Below are positions 42,446 to 51,664 of a stretch of DNA of 64,000 nt, in pieces. The notes beneath the pieces are model-generated. The model saw nothing but the letters and a program-made list of their open reading frames with translations, was not told the origin of the DNA and made no database searches. Numbering within the stretch: position 1 is the stretch's first letter; every line of letters begins with the position of its first letter. The DNA comes from Anabaena sp. WA102. Its GTDB lineage: Bacteria; Cyanobacteriota; Cyanobacteriia; Cyanobacteriales; Nostocaceae. The translations under genes were made by a program, and so were the position numbers. The DNA lies in assembly GCF_001277295.1 (NCBI RefSeq), contig NZ_CP011456.1, positions 496,001-560,000 on the forward strand, written 5' to 3'.

Positions 42446-42673
42446 AGACTTTACAATTTGCTGACTGGATCTCATTTTCACAAGTTGAGTATTTTCTAGT
42501 ATTTATTCACGAATACAAGGTTCTAAAATTGTGGAAAAATATCCAAAAAATACTCAAAATTTTGTCAAGTCAAGCATTTAAACTTACCTGCGGCGCGAAC
42601 GAATGCAGATTGGATAACTATCTGTTAATAGTCTGCTGCACAATTCACGGTACTCAAAATTAGTCTATGTCCT

Positions 42674-45600
42674 ATGTCTTGCCCCCCTCAAAAAATAGAC
42701 ACAATAAAAAGTTCTTTGACGGAATTAGAAGCCCAAATTAATAGTTTTGAACAGGCTGTGCTGAAGTTTATAGAGGAAGGAAAAATGAATTCAGGAAACT
42801 TAGAAAATTCGATAAATTCCATGTCAACGAACGAAATTAATAGAAAACTGCACACAACTCCTATAGCTATTATTGGCATGGCTTCTTTAATGCCTCAGTC
42901 GAGAACATTAAGGGATTACTGGCAAAATATTGTTAATAAAATTGACTGTATTACGGATGTTCCTTCTAGCCATTGGAGTGTAGAAGATTACTATGATCCT
43001 AATCCGAGAACAGCAGAAGATAAAACTTATTGTAAACGTGGTGGTTTTATTCCTGAAGTTGATTTTAATCCGATGGAATTCGGAATTCCTCCCAGCATTT
43101 TAGAAGTTACAGATGTTTCTCAACTATTAAGTTTAGTAGTTGCTAAAGAAACAATGGAAGATGCTGGTTATAGCGACTCCCGTGAATTTAGCCGCGAAAA
43201 TATCGGCGTGATTTTGGGTGTGGCTATGGGCAAACAATTGGGAATGCCATTAGCCGCCAGATTAGAATATCCGATTTGGGAAAAAGTTCTCAAAAGCAGT
43301 GGTTTATCTGACGAAGATACTAAAAAAATCGTTGATAAAATCAAATCTGCTTATGTGAAATGGGATGAAAATGCTTTCCCTGGAATGTTAGCAAATGTGG
43401 TCGCTGGCAGAATTGCTAACCGTCTCAACTTTGGCGGTACAAACTGTGTAGTTGATGCGGCTTGTGCTAGTTCCTTTGGGGCATTAAAAATGGCCATTAG
43501 TGAATTAGTTGAACATCGTAGCAACATGATGTTAACCGGTGGAGTAGACACCGATAACACAATCATGGCTTACATTTCCTTCAGCAAAACTCCGGCGGTT
43601 ACTCCTAGCGATAATGTGAAACCATTTGATGCTAAATCCGATGGCATGATGTTAGGTGAAGGTATTGGGATGATTCTCCTCAAACGCTTAGAAGATGCCC
43701 AAAAAGATGGGGATAAAATCTATGCGGTAATTAAGGGAATTGGTACTTCTAGTGATGGGCGTTATAAGAGTATTTATGCCCCTAGAAAAGAAGGACAAGT
43801 TAAAGCCTTAGAACGGGCTTATGATGATGCTGGTTTTTCTCCGGCAACTGTGGGTTTAATGGAAGCACACGGTACAGGGACAATGGCTGGAGATCCGATA
43901 GAATTTAGTTCTTTGCAGGATTTCTTTGGGAAATATGACAGCCAAAAACAACATATTGCTTTGGGAAGTGTGAAATCCCAAATTGGACATACAAAAGCCG
44001 CTGCCGGTACTGCTAGTTTAATTAAAACTGCCCTAGCATTGCATCATAAAGTATTACCGGCAACCATCAATATTACTGAACCAAATCCTAAATTAGATAT
44101 TGAAAATTCTTCCTTTTATCTGAATACTCAAACTAGACCTTGGATTAAGGCAGAAGGTGAAACTCCTCGACGTGCGGGGGTGAGTGCCTTTGGTTTTGGT
44201 GGTACAAATTACCATGTTGTTTTAGAAGAATACGAACCGGAACAACAAAGTTCCTATCGTTTACATGGTGCTGCGGGTGAGGTGCTGTTGTTTGGTGCTA
44301 CTCACGCGGAATTAATTAGCAAGTTAGAAGCGACTTTAAATAATTTGCAAGCTAATGATGGGGAAAGATATTATTCTCAATTATTGTTAGATTGTCAATC
44401 TTTAGCTATTCCCAAAACTGCACTCAGAATTGGGTTTGTATCCGAGAATTTACAAGAGGCTTGTAAGTTGCTAGAAGTTGGTATTGGTTTATTAAAAAGT
44501 AAGCCTGATGCAATTTCTTGGGAACATCCTCAAGGTATTTATTACCGTTCTGCTGGTATGGATTTGGCTGGAAAGGTTGTCGCTTTATTCTCTGGACAAG
44601 GTTCTCAATACTTGGAAATGGGACGAGAAGCGGTGATGAATTTCCCTAGCTTGCGACAGTTGTATGGGAAGATGGATCATCTGTTCAAGCAGGGTAATTT
44701 GCAACCGGTTTCTGAGGTGGTTTTCCCTCGTTCTACTTTTGATGAAGTTGAGAAAAAAGCCCAAGTTGCAACTTTGCAAAGAACCGAATATGCACAACCG
44801 GCAATTGGGGTGTTTAGTGCTGGTTTGTATGGAATTTTGCAACAGGCTGGGTTTAAGGCAGATTTCGCCGCTGGACATAGTTTTGGTGAATTAACGGCTT
44901 TGTGGGCGGCTGGAGTGTTGAGTGAGGCTGATTATTTGTTCCTAGTGAAAGCTAGAGGACAAGCAATGGCCGCACCCAAAGATCCAGATCATGATGCTGG
45001 TAGTATGTTAGCGGTGAAGGAAGATATCAGCAAGATTGAACCGCTGCTGAAGCAGTTTCCAAAAGTAAGTATTGCTAACTTTAATTCTCCTACCCAAATT
45101 GTTTTAGCGGGTCCAAAGTTAGAAATTCAGAAAGTTCAAGATGCTTGCCAGAAATTAGGATACAGTGCGGTTTTATTGCCTGTGTCTGCGGCTTTCCATA
45201 CTCCGTTGATTGCCTTCGCACAAAAGTCCTTTGCTATTGCAACTAAGTCGGTAACTTTCCAAAATCCGCAAATTCCAGTTTTTAGTAATGTCACTGGTAG
45301 ACATTATCCCCACGACGCAACCGCAATTCAAAAGAACTTAGAAAGCCACTTGGCTAGTTCTGTGTTGTTTAAACAAGAGATTGAAAACATCTATGGGGCT
45401 GGTGGTTATTGCTTTGTAGAATTTGGACCCAAACGGGTTTTAAGTAACTTGGTAAAAGATATTTTAGGCGATCGCCCCCATCTTACCATATCTCTCAATC
45501 CCAGTGCCTCCAAAAACAGCGATCGCTCCCTCAGAGAAGCAGCCGTCCAATTGCGCGTCATTGGCATGAATTTGGGCAATCTTGACCCCTACAAACTTCC

Positions 45601-48052
45601 TGCCATACTTCCCCCCATTGCCACCAAAAAGACCCTCAGCGTCAAACTAACAGGCATTAACTACATTTCCGACAAAACCAAAAACGCCTTTACCGAAGCC
45701 TTACAGGACGGACACAAAATCAGTAGGGGCGCGGGGCCCGCGCCCAATTCGGCAGAACCCGCACCCAAAGTTGCACAAGTTCAGGAATTCAAGAGTTTAG
45801 AAATAGAAACTCCTGTAATTGCCAAAATCCCCACAACCAACGGACATAACGGTAACGGTAACGGACACAAAAAACAACCCCTCATTGAAACCCAGTTCCA
45901 GCTACAGCATCAGATGACTACCACTGCAACCATTCAAAAACAATCCAGTCCAGAACTGTTCGCGCCCCAATCCAGCGAGAAGATGCAAACACCAGATAAA
46001 CTTATAAATTGCCAACAAATTCTCACCAGCTTAGAACAACTTCTGAGCCAGTTCCAGCACAACCAAAGCGAGAATTTAGAAGTTCACAGCACCTATCTCA
46101 ACCATCAAATAGAATACGCCAAAACCTTCTTCCAACTAATGCAGCAGCAAAACACCTTATTTGCTAATGCTAAATCCTCCGCCCAAGCCGCTCAAATTAA
46201 GCAAGTAATCATGGAAAGCTTAGAGCGGAGTATGATTCAGTTTCATTCCCAACAAGGTGAAACCCTCCGTATTCATGAACAATATCTGCGGGAACAGATA
46301 GAATATACCAAACACTTTTTCCAACTCATTCAAGAAGAATATTCTCAACTTATTTCTGACACCCAAGAAATAGCACCTGCAAATGTTAGTGTTACTCCAG
46401 AAGAAGCACCTGTCCCTCCCACAGCCACCATTACTCCCCCTCAACCATTACCAGTAATTGAGCCAAAAGTTCAAATTGCAGAACCTGTAATTGCAGCACA
46501 AGTCATTGAACCTGAACCAATTATTATTCCCCAGTCCCCAGTTGCATTTGTCCCAGAACCCACACCTGTAACCAGCAACTTAAATCTGGATGATCTAGCT
46601 AACAACCTCTTAAGCATTACCAGCGAGAAAACTGGTTATCCTATCGAAATGCTAGAACTCGATATGGATATGGAAGCCGACTTAGGAATTGACTCCATTA
46701 AACGAGTAGAAATTCTGGGAGGATTGCAGGAATTATATCCCAACTTGCCCAAACCCAACCTGGAAGAACTAGCAGAAAAACGTACCATTGGTCAAGTTGT
46801 CGAATATCTGCAAGGACAAAAACAGGTAACAACAGAAATCGCACCTGAACCCGCTATCATTCCTCAAGTGCAAACACAAGTAATAGAGGAAGTAATACCT
46901 GAACCAGTGATTATTCCTCAAGTGCAAACCCAAGTGATAGAGGAAGTAATACCTGAACCAGTCTCCAGTAACGAATATGCAGATTTAGGACAAACCCTGT
47001 TAAACATCACCAGTGAAAAAACAGGTTATCCAGTCGAAATGCTAGAACTGGACATGGACATGGAAGCCGACTTAGGGATAGATTCCATCAAACGGGTAGA
47101 AATACTCGGAGCAATGCAGGAAGCATACCCCGACCTACCCAAACCCAATATAGAAGAATTAGGCGACCTACGGACAATCGGACAAATCGTTAACTACCTC
47201 CAATCACTGGTGGGAGGTGAAAAAAAAAAGCCGCACATTGATGTTAACCCGGTAACAACCACCACCGTAGGGGCGCAGGGACTGCGCCCACTCCTCGACC
47301 TCACCCCACCACCGATAGTAGACATCAATCTTCCCCGTCGTCCAGTTCAGCTAAGAACCTTACCCAGACCAGATTTTTTAGAAGCGCAGCTACCCGAAGG
47401 ACACATTGCTTTAATTACTGATGATGGTTCTTTAACTACTAGCAAAGTAGTCCACGCACTGATAGAACAAGGTTGGAAAGTAGTAGTTTTGAGTTTCCCC
47501 CAATCCTTAGTTCCCGAACAATTGCCATTACCAGCAAGTGTTACCCGCGTCACATTGGCAAATATGAGTGAACAACATCTGCAATTATTATTGCAAAGTG
47601 TGACTACTAAACACGGACCGATTGGGGCATTCATTCACCTACATCCTCAATTTACACCGGAAAAACCTGGACATATTTCCTATCCAGAAGCAGAAAAGGC
47701 AATTCTTAAACAAGTGTTTTTAATGGCTAAACATCTGAAAGCAACTTTGAATAATGCCGCATCTTTACCAGGAAGAACCAGCTTTTGTACAGTTGCCCAT
47801 CTTGACGGTGAATTTGGCTTAGGACATCAAGGTAATTTTAGTGCGATCGCTGCCGGTTTGTTTGGTTTAACAAAAAGTTTGCGCTGGGAATGGCCACAGG
47901 TCTTCTTCCGAGCAATTGACCTCAATCCTAGTTTAGATCATCATGAATCTGCCCAATATATTGTCGCTGAATTGCATGATTCTAATCGCTATATTGGCGA
48001 AGTTGGTTATGGTAATCAAGGAAGAGTAACCCTAGTTGCTAAAGCTGAATAA
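42674..48052 (+). CDS. hglE: Heterocyst glycolipid polyketide synthase, KS-AT-ACP-ACP with half a KR
   Basis: A 1792-residue PUFA-synthase-like PKS. The KS (about 62-515) has active Cys264 (VDAACASSF) and His-containing EAHGTGT and GHTKAA motifs; AT (about 620-960) has Ser736 (GHSFGE). A linker with two helical repeats (LEQLLSQFQHNQ and a repeat about 60 residues on) leads to two ACPs with Ser1341 and Ser1471, both LGIDSIKRVE. The C-terminus (about 1580-1792) is the structural half of a KR; the catalytic half is the next gene. The spans 45723-45745 and 47268-47290 are in-frame copies of a dispersed palindrome. An alternative start is ATG 42785, with GAGGAAGG before it. It builds the HGL long chain. 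Confidence 0.8.
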   Translation: MSCPPQKIDTIKSSLTELEAQINSFEQAVLKFIEEGKMNSGNLENSINSMSTNEINRKLHTTPIAIIGMASLMPQSRTLRDYWQNIVNKIDCITDVPSSHWSVEDYYDPNPRTAEDKTYCKRGGFIPEVDFNPMEFGIPPSILEVTDVSQLLSLVVAKETMEDAGYSDSREFSRENIGVILGVAMGKQLGMPLAARLEYPIWEKVLKSSGLSDEDTKKIVDKIKSAYVKWDENAFPGMLANVVAGRIANRLNFGGTNCVVDAACASSFGALKMAISELVEHRSNMMLTGGVDTDNTIMAYISFSKTPAVTPSDNVKPFDAKSDGMMLGEGIGMILLKRLEDAQKDGDKIYAVIKGIGTSSDGRYKSIYAPRKEGQVKALERAYDDAGFSPATVGLMEAHGTGTMAGDPIEFSSLQDFFGKYDSQKQHIALGSVKSQIGHTKAAAGTASLIKTALALHHKVLPATINITEPNPKLDIENSSFYLNTQTRPWIKAEGETPRRAGVSAFGFGGTNYHVVLEEYEPEQQSSYRLHGAAGEVLLFGATHAELISKLEATLNNLQANDGERYYSQLLLDCQSLAIPKTALRIGFVSENLQEACKLLEVGIGLLKSKPDAISWEHPQGIYYRSAGMDLAGKVVALFSGQGSQYLEMGREAVMNFPSLRQLYGKMDHLFKQGNLQPVSEVVFPRSTFDEVEKKAQVATLQRTEYAQPAIGVFSAGLYGILQQAGFKADFAAGHSFGELTALWAAGVLSEADYLFLVKARGQAMAAPKDPDHDAGSMLAVKEDISKIEPLLKQFPKVSIANFNSPTQIVLAGPKLEIQKVQDACQKLGYSAVLLPVSAAFHTPLIAFAQKSFAIATKSVTFQNPQIPVFSNVTGRHYPHDATAIQKNLESHLASSVLFKQEIENIYGAGGYCFVEFGPKRVLSNLVKDILGDRPHLTISLNPSASKNSDRSLREAAVQLRVIGMNLGNLDPYKLPAILPPIATKKTLSVKLTGINYISDKTKNAFTEALQDGHKISRGAGPAPNSAEPAPKVAQVQEFKSLEIETPVIAKIPTTNGHNGNGNGHKKQPLIETQFQLQHQMTTTATIQKQSSPELFAPQSSEKMQTPDKLINCQQILTSLEQLLSQFQHNQSENLEVHSTYLNHQIEYAKTFFQLMQQQNTLFANAKSSAQAAQIKQVIMESLERSMIQFHSQQGETLRIHEQYLREQIEYTKHFFQLIQEEYSQLISDTQEIAPANVSVTPEEAPVPPTATITPPQPLPVIEPKVQIAEPVIAAQVIEPEPIIIPQSPVAFVPEPTPVTSNLNLDDLANNLLSITSEKTGYPIEMLELDMDMEADLGIDSIKRVEILGGLQELYPNLPKPNLEELAEKRTIGQVVEYLQGQKQVTTEIAPEPAIIPQVQTQVIEEVIPEPVIIPQVQTQVIEEVIPEPVSSNEYADLGQTLLNITSEKTGYPVEMLELDMDMEADLGIDSIKRVEILGAMQEAYPDLPKPNIEELGDLRTIGQIVNYLQSLVGGEKKKPHIDVNPVTTTTVGAQGLRPLLDLTPPPIVDINLPRRPVQLRTLPRPDFLEAQLPEGHIALITDDGSLTTSKVVHALIEQGWKVVVLSFPQSLVPEQLPLPASVTRVTLANMSEQHLQLLLQSVTTKHGPIGAFIHLHPQFTPEKPGHISYPEAEKAILKQVFLMAKHLKATLNNAASLPGRTSFCTVAHLDGEFGLGHQGNFSAIAAGLFGLTKSLRWEWPQVFFRAIDLNPSLDHHESAQYIVAELHDSNRYIGEVGYGNQGRVTLVAKAE
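45723..45745 (+). repeat. GGGCGC palindrome inside hglE, copy 1 (in frame)
   Basis: GTAGGGGCGCGGGGCCCGCG followed by CCC: a variant of the dispersed palindrome. It is read in frame as SRGAGPAP within the linker after the AT domain (about residues 1017-1025) and does not disrupt the coding sequence. Confidence 0.75.
46856..46963 (+). repeat. 54-bp tandem duplication between the two ACPs of hglE
   Basis: Two 54-bp units (46856-46909 and 46910-46963), almost identical, encode the 18-residue segment IIPQVQTQVIEEVIPEPV twice in the linker between the ACP domains. The spacer length is therefore likely to vary between strains. Confidence 0.85.
47268..47290 (+). repeat. GGGCGCAGG palindrome inside hglE, copy 2 (in frame)
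   Basis: GTAGGGGCGCAGGGACTGCG followed by CCCA, read in frame as VGAQGLRP after the second ACP (about residues 1532-1540). It matches intergenic copies of the palindrome closely. Confidence 0.8.
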
Positions 48053-48360
48053 TTTATATAGTGGGTATTAATTACCCACTATACCAATCCTAAATAAAAT
48101 GTGTTCGCGAAGCGTGCCGTAGGTATCACATCTCTTATTTTCTTACCTCTGTGTCCTCTGTGCCTCTGTGGTTCGTTAAAAAACTAGTTCATAACTCAAA
48201 TAGGATTGCTATATTTCAACAATTATTCTCTTCTTTTTAGAAGAATATGGATTAAATGAACCACGAAGGGATGAAGAACACGAAGGAAGAAAAGAAGAAG
48301 AGAGGGATGATTTTTTCGATTTAGATTCTGTTTGATATTTTGATTTTTACGTGAGGATTT
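48053..48360. other. 308-bp gap in the middle of a split KR domain
   Basis: No gene. A perfect 11-bp hairpin (TATAGTGGGTA at 48057-48067 with TACCCACTATA at 48073-48083) directly follows the hglE stop. Dispersed sequences (CTGTGTCCTCTGTGCCTCTG and GAACCACGAAGGGATGAAG) fill the rest; the same blocks occur at 27900, 55020, 60170 and 63824. Confidence 0.6.
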
Positions 48361-50091
48361 ATGACTGTAACTGTTCAAGTTAGCCCATCTTCTGTCTTTG
48401 TTGTCAGTGGTGGGGCAAAGGGAATCACTGCTCAATGTACGATTAAATTAGCTCAACATCAACGTTGTAAATTTATTCTTTTAGGTCGTTCAGAAATTAC
48501 CACAGAACCTGAATATGTTCATGATTGTGTGGAAGATTCTGCTTTGAAAAAGCGCATTATGGAAAATTTGATTTCTCAAGGTGAGAAACCAACACCCATG
48601 ATGGTACAAAAGATATTTAATCAAATTAATTCTAGTCGAGAAATTAAGAAGACCTTAGCAGCTATTGAAGCGACAGGAGGAACGGCTGAATATATCAGTG
48701 TTGATGTCACCGATACTGTAAAATTGCAAGCTAAATTACAAGAAGTTTCTCAAAAAGTTGGTCAAATTACCGGAATTATTCACGGTGCTGGTAACTTAGC
48801 CGATAAGTTAATTGAAAAAAAGACAGAAGATGATTTTGAGAAAGTTTACACAGCCAAAGTTCAGGGTTTAGAAAATCTCCTCAATTGTGTTAATCCTCAG
48901 CAATTACAACATTTAGTATTGTTTTCATCCGTGACTGGATTTTATGGTAATATTGGTCAAAGTGATTATGCGATCGCTAACGAAATTCTCAGTAAATCAG
49001 CCCACTTAATGAAACAATATAACCCCAATTGTCATGTAGTGGCAATTAACTGGGGTGGTTGGGATAGTGGCATGGTGACACCACAATTAAAAAAAGCATT
49101 TGCAGAAAGAGGAATTAGTATTATTCCCGTAGAAGTTGGGACACAAATGTTAGTTAATGAACTACATCCAGCCTATCAAGATCATCCACAAGTTGTGATT
49201 GGTAGTCCCATGAAACTACCACCTGCTCCTTTAGGTTTAGAACTTCGTAGCTATCGTATTCGCAGAAGAATGACATTAGCAGAAAATCCATTTTTGCATG
49301 ATCATACAATTGCAGGTTCACCAGTTTTACCAGCAACCTGTGCTAAATCATGGATGGTAAATGGCTGTGAAGAAATTTATCCAGGTTACACATATTTCAG
49401 TTGCCAAGACTTCAAAGTTTTAAAAGGAATTACCTTTAATTCTACCTTAGCTAAAGAACATATTCTAGAAATCCAAGAAGTTGCCAAAGTTGATGGTGAT
49501 TTTGTCGAATTTCAGACCAAAATATTGAGTAAAACCCCCGAAGGTAGAACTCATTATCACTTTAGTTCTCTGATAAAACTGGTAAAAAATATGCCAGAAG
49601 CACCCATTTATGAAGCAATGGATCTCAGAGAAGATAATATCGTCACTGATACAGCCAAAGACTTCTATCAAAATGGTGATTTATCCCTATTTCATGGTCC
49701 CGCATTCCAAAAAATTACCAAAGTTTTAAATATTAGCTCAGAAAAACTCACAGCCGAATGTTGTTGGCAAGAAATCACAGCCAAAGAACAAGGACAATTT
49801 CCCGTAAAATGGCATAACCCTTACATCATTGATTTGAGTACCCAAACATTATGGCTATGGTTAAATTATATCCATAAAGAAGTTTGTTTACCAGGACAAT
49901 TAACATACTGTGAACAATATCTAGCAGTACCATTCAACGTCCCCTTTTATGTTTCCTGTGAAATCATAGCCAAAACCGACACAGGTGCAACAGTCAACTT
50001 CATTATCCATGATCGTCAAGGAAAAATCTACTCCAAAATCTTAGGAGCAAAAGCCGTAATTTGGCCAATGAAAATGTTAAATAAAAAGTAA
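48361..50091 (+). CDS. Ketoreductase catalytic half plus dehydratase, HGL synthesis
   Basis: A 576-residue two-domain protein. Residues 1-285 are the catalytic half of a PKS ketoreductase: VVSGGAKGITAQ nucleotide loop, FSSVTGFYGNIGQSDYAIAN with Tyr203 and Asn207. Its missing structural half is the C-terminus of the preceding HglE. The rest is a hot-dog dehydratase with the HxxxGxxxxP motif HTIAGSPVLP (His315) and LFHGPAFQ further on. Together with HglE it should reduce and dehydrate the beta-keto chain. It stands alone after a 308-bp gap, an unusual split for this domain pair, though I believe the gene order is shared by other heterocystous cyanobacteria. Confidence 0.8.
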   Translation: MTVTVQVSPSSVFVVSGGAKGITAQCTIKLAQHQRCKFILLGRSEITTEPEYVHDCVEDSALKKRIMENLISQGEKPTPMMVQKIFNQINSSREIKKTLAAIEATGGTAEYISVDVTDTVKLQAKLQEVSQKVGQITGIIHGAGNLADKLIEKKTEDDFEKVYTAKVQGLENLLNCVNPQQLQHLVLFSSVTGFYGNIGQSDYAIANEILSKSAHLMKQYNPNCHVVAINWGGWDSGMVTPQLKKAFAERGISIIPVEVGTQMLVNELHPAYQDHPQVVIGSPMKLPPAPLGLELRSYRIRRRMTLAENPFLHDHTIAGSPVLPATCAKSWMVNGCEEIYPGYTYFSCQDFKVLKGITFNSTLAKEHILEIQEVAKVDGDFVEFQTKILSKTPEGRTHYHFSSLIKLVKNMPEAPIYEAMDLREDNIVTDTAKDFYQNGDLSLFHGPAFQKITKVLNISSEKLTAECCWQEITAKEQGQFPVKWHNPYIIDLSTQTLWLWLNYIHKEVCLPGQLTYCEQYLAVPFNVPFYVSCEIIAKTDTGATVNFIIHDRQGKIYSKILGAKAVIWPMKMLNKK

Positions 50092-50103
50092 AAACCTAAA
50101 TTC

Positions 50104-50183
50104 CGTAGGTTGGGTAGAACGAAGTGAAACCCAACATTTATAAACCTTTGTTAGGTTTCCTTCCGTCAACCCAACCTACAATT
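50104..50183. repeat. GTAGGTTGGGT inverted-repeat element
   Basis: GTAGGTTGGGT at the left and ACCCAACCTAC at the right (11 bp, perfect) enclose 58 bases containing GAACGAAGTGAAACCCAACA. It is a familiar dispersed element of cyanobacterial genomes, lying in the gap between two hgl genes. Confidence 0.7.
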
Positions 50184-50292
50184 TTCTATCTTGCTTCTTC
50201 CTGCGTCCATAATCCGTAAACATTGGGGAATCGCGTAAATCCTAAATAACATAGGGAAAAGAGTAAATAATATCTCCTTCCCTCATCCCCCA

Positions 50293-51660
50293 ATGAGGAT
50301 TTCAAAAGTGGAAAAAATAGCAATCATCGGGTTATCTTGCCTATTTCCCGATGCGAATAATCCTGAAGAATTTTGGCAGAATCTCACCGCTCAAAAAGAT
50401 TCCACATCATCTATAACTGTAGCAGATTTGGGAATAGATCCCGCTATATTCTACGATGAGAAGAAAGGTAAACCGGAAAAATTCTACTTTCAAAAAGGTG
50501 GATTTATCCGCGACTTTAAATTTGATGCCAACGAGTATAACTTACCTTCGGCATTTCTAGAAAGCTTAGATAATACCTTCAAATGGTCATTGTACGCCGC
50601 TAAACAAGCTATTGTTCAAAGTGGCTATCTGGGAAATCAAACTGCACTTGCAAAATGTGGCGTAGTCTTAGGAACTTTAGGATTTCCTACCAAAGCTTCC
50701 AATAGTCTATTTGCTCCTATTTATCAGCAAAATATTCAACCTGCAATTAGTGAACTATTACAGGAAAAAGACTTTCGTTTAGGCGGTTCATCAATCTCTA
50801 AAAAAGTCTCTCCATACAATGCTATGGTTTCTGGTTTACCCGCTGCTATAGTTTCCCAGGCCTTTTCTTTATCTGCAACTCATTTCTGTATAGATGCTGC
50901 TTGTTCATCATCATTTTATGCCATTAAATTAGCATCTCATTATTTGCAATCTGGTAAAACTGATTTGATGTTAGCCGGTGCAATTAGTTGTGCAGATCCA
51001 TTATTTGTGAGAATGTTATTTTCTGGTATTCAAGGATATCCAGATAATGGCATTAGTCGTCCACTAGATAAGTCATCACGCGGGTTAATTACCTCCGAAG
51101 GCACAGGAATGGTAATGCTCAAAAGACATAGTGATGCTGTTAGAGATGGTGACGAGATTCTGGCAACAATTTGTGGTAATGGACTATCTAATGATGGTAA
51201 AGGTAAACACCTTCTTAGTCCTAATCCTCAAGGGCAAACTCTGGCATATCAAAGAGCTTATTCAGAAGCTAAACTTAACCCCGAAACTATTGATTATTTA
51301 GAGTGCCATGCCACCGGTACTCTATTGGGAGATACCACAGAATGTAACTCAATTGAAGGCTTTTTTAGTCCATATAAAGCAGCACCATTAGTAGGTTCAA
51401 CAAAAACAAATGTTGGTCATTTACTAGTTGCTGCGGGCATGGTAGGCATAACCAAGACAATTTTAAGTATGTCTCATGGGGTTATTCCTCCAACTATTCA
51501 TGTGACTCAACCCATAGGTTCTGAAAATAATGTTATCTCTCCACAAAACATTGTCAGAACTCCGACTAAATGGCCAAGTCAAGGAATTAAAAGAGTAGCT
51601 TTAAGTGCGTTTGGTTTTGGTGGAACAAACTCTCATATTATTCTAGAACAGGGAAAGTAA
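50293..51660 (+). CDS. Stand-alone ketosynthase of the HGL pathway
   Basis: A 455-residue beta-ketoacyl synthase. Active Cys204 is in CIDAACSSSF, and the two histidines are in CHATGTLLGD and TKTNVGHLLVAAG. All catalytic residues are present, unlike the next gene. It contains no AT or ACP and so must act with the ACPs of HglE. It probably corresponds to HglD of Anabaena, but the lettering of the middle genes in this island varies, so I give no symbol. It ends four bases before the next gene and is surely in the same operon. Confidence 0.8.
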   Translation: MRISKVEKIAIIGLSCLFPDANNPEEFWQNLTAQKDSTSSITVADLGIDPAIFYDEKKGKPEKFYFQKGGFIRDFKFDANEYNLPSAFLESLDNTFKWSLYAAKQAIVQSGYLGNQTALAKCGVVLGTLGFPTKASNSLFAPIYQQNIQPAISELLQEKDFRLGGSSISKKVSPYNAMVSGLPAAIVSQAFSLSATHFCIDAACSSSFYAIKLASHYLQSGKTDLMLAGAISCADPLFVRMLFSGIQGYPDNGISRPLDKSSRGLITSEGTGMVMLKRHSDAVRDGDEILATICGNGLSNDGKGKHLLSPNPQGQTLAYQRAYSEAKLNPETIDYLECHATGTLLGDTTECNSIEGFFSPYKAAPLVGSTKTNVGHLLVAAGMVGITKTILSMSHGVIPPTIHVTQPIGSENNVISPQNIVRTPTKWPSQGIKRVALSAFGFGGTNSHIILEQGK

Positions 51661-51664
51661 GCAA

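Larger units (their letters stand above)
40961..42673. other. 1.7-kb gene-poor divergent region between hgdB and hglE
   Basis: Strongly AT-rich. The only listed candidates are one weak small reading frame on the minus strand and a GGGCGCAGG palindrome near 42423. It also contains a copy of TATGGCTAATGCCACGCTATG (41244-41264), a segment also found inverted near 11680-11703. It must hold the promoters of both the hgdB arm and the hglE arm. I did not find an unmistakable NtcA or DevH site. Confidence 0.5.

Noticed and set aside
42266..42481. Small minus-strand frame upstream of hglE
   Set aside because: Its N-terminal part is coded by the GGGCGCAGG palindrome and the rest has no protein-like composition.
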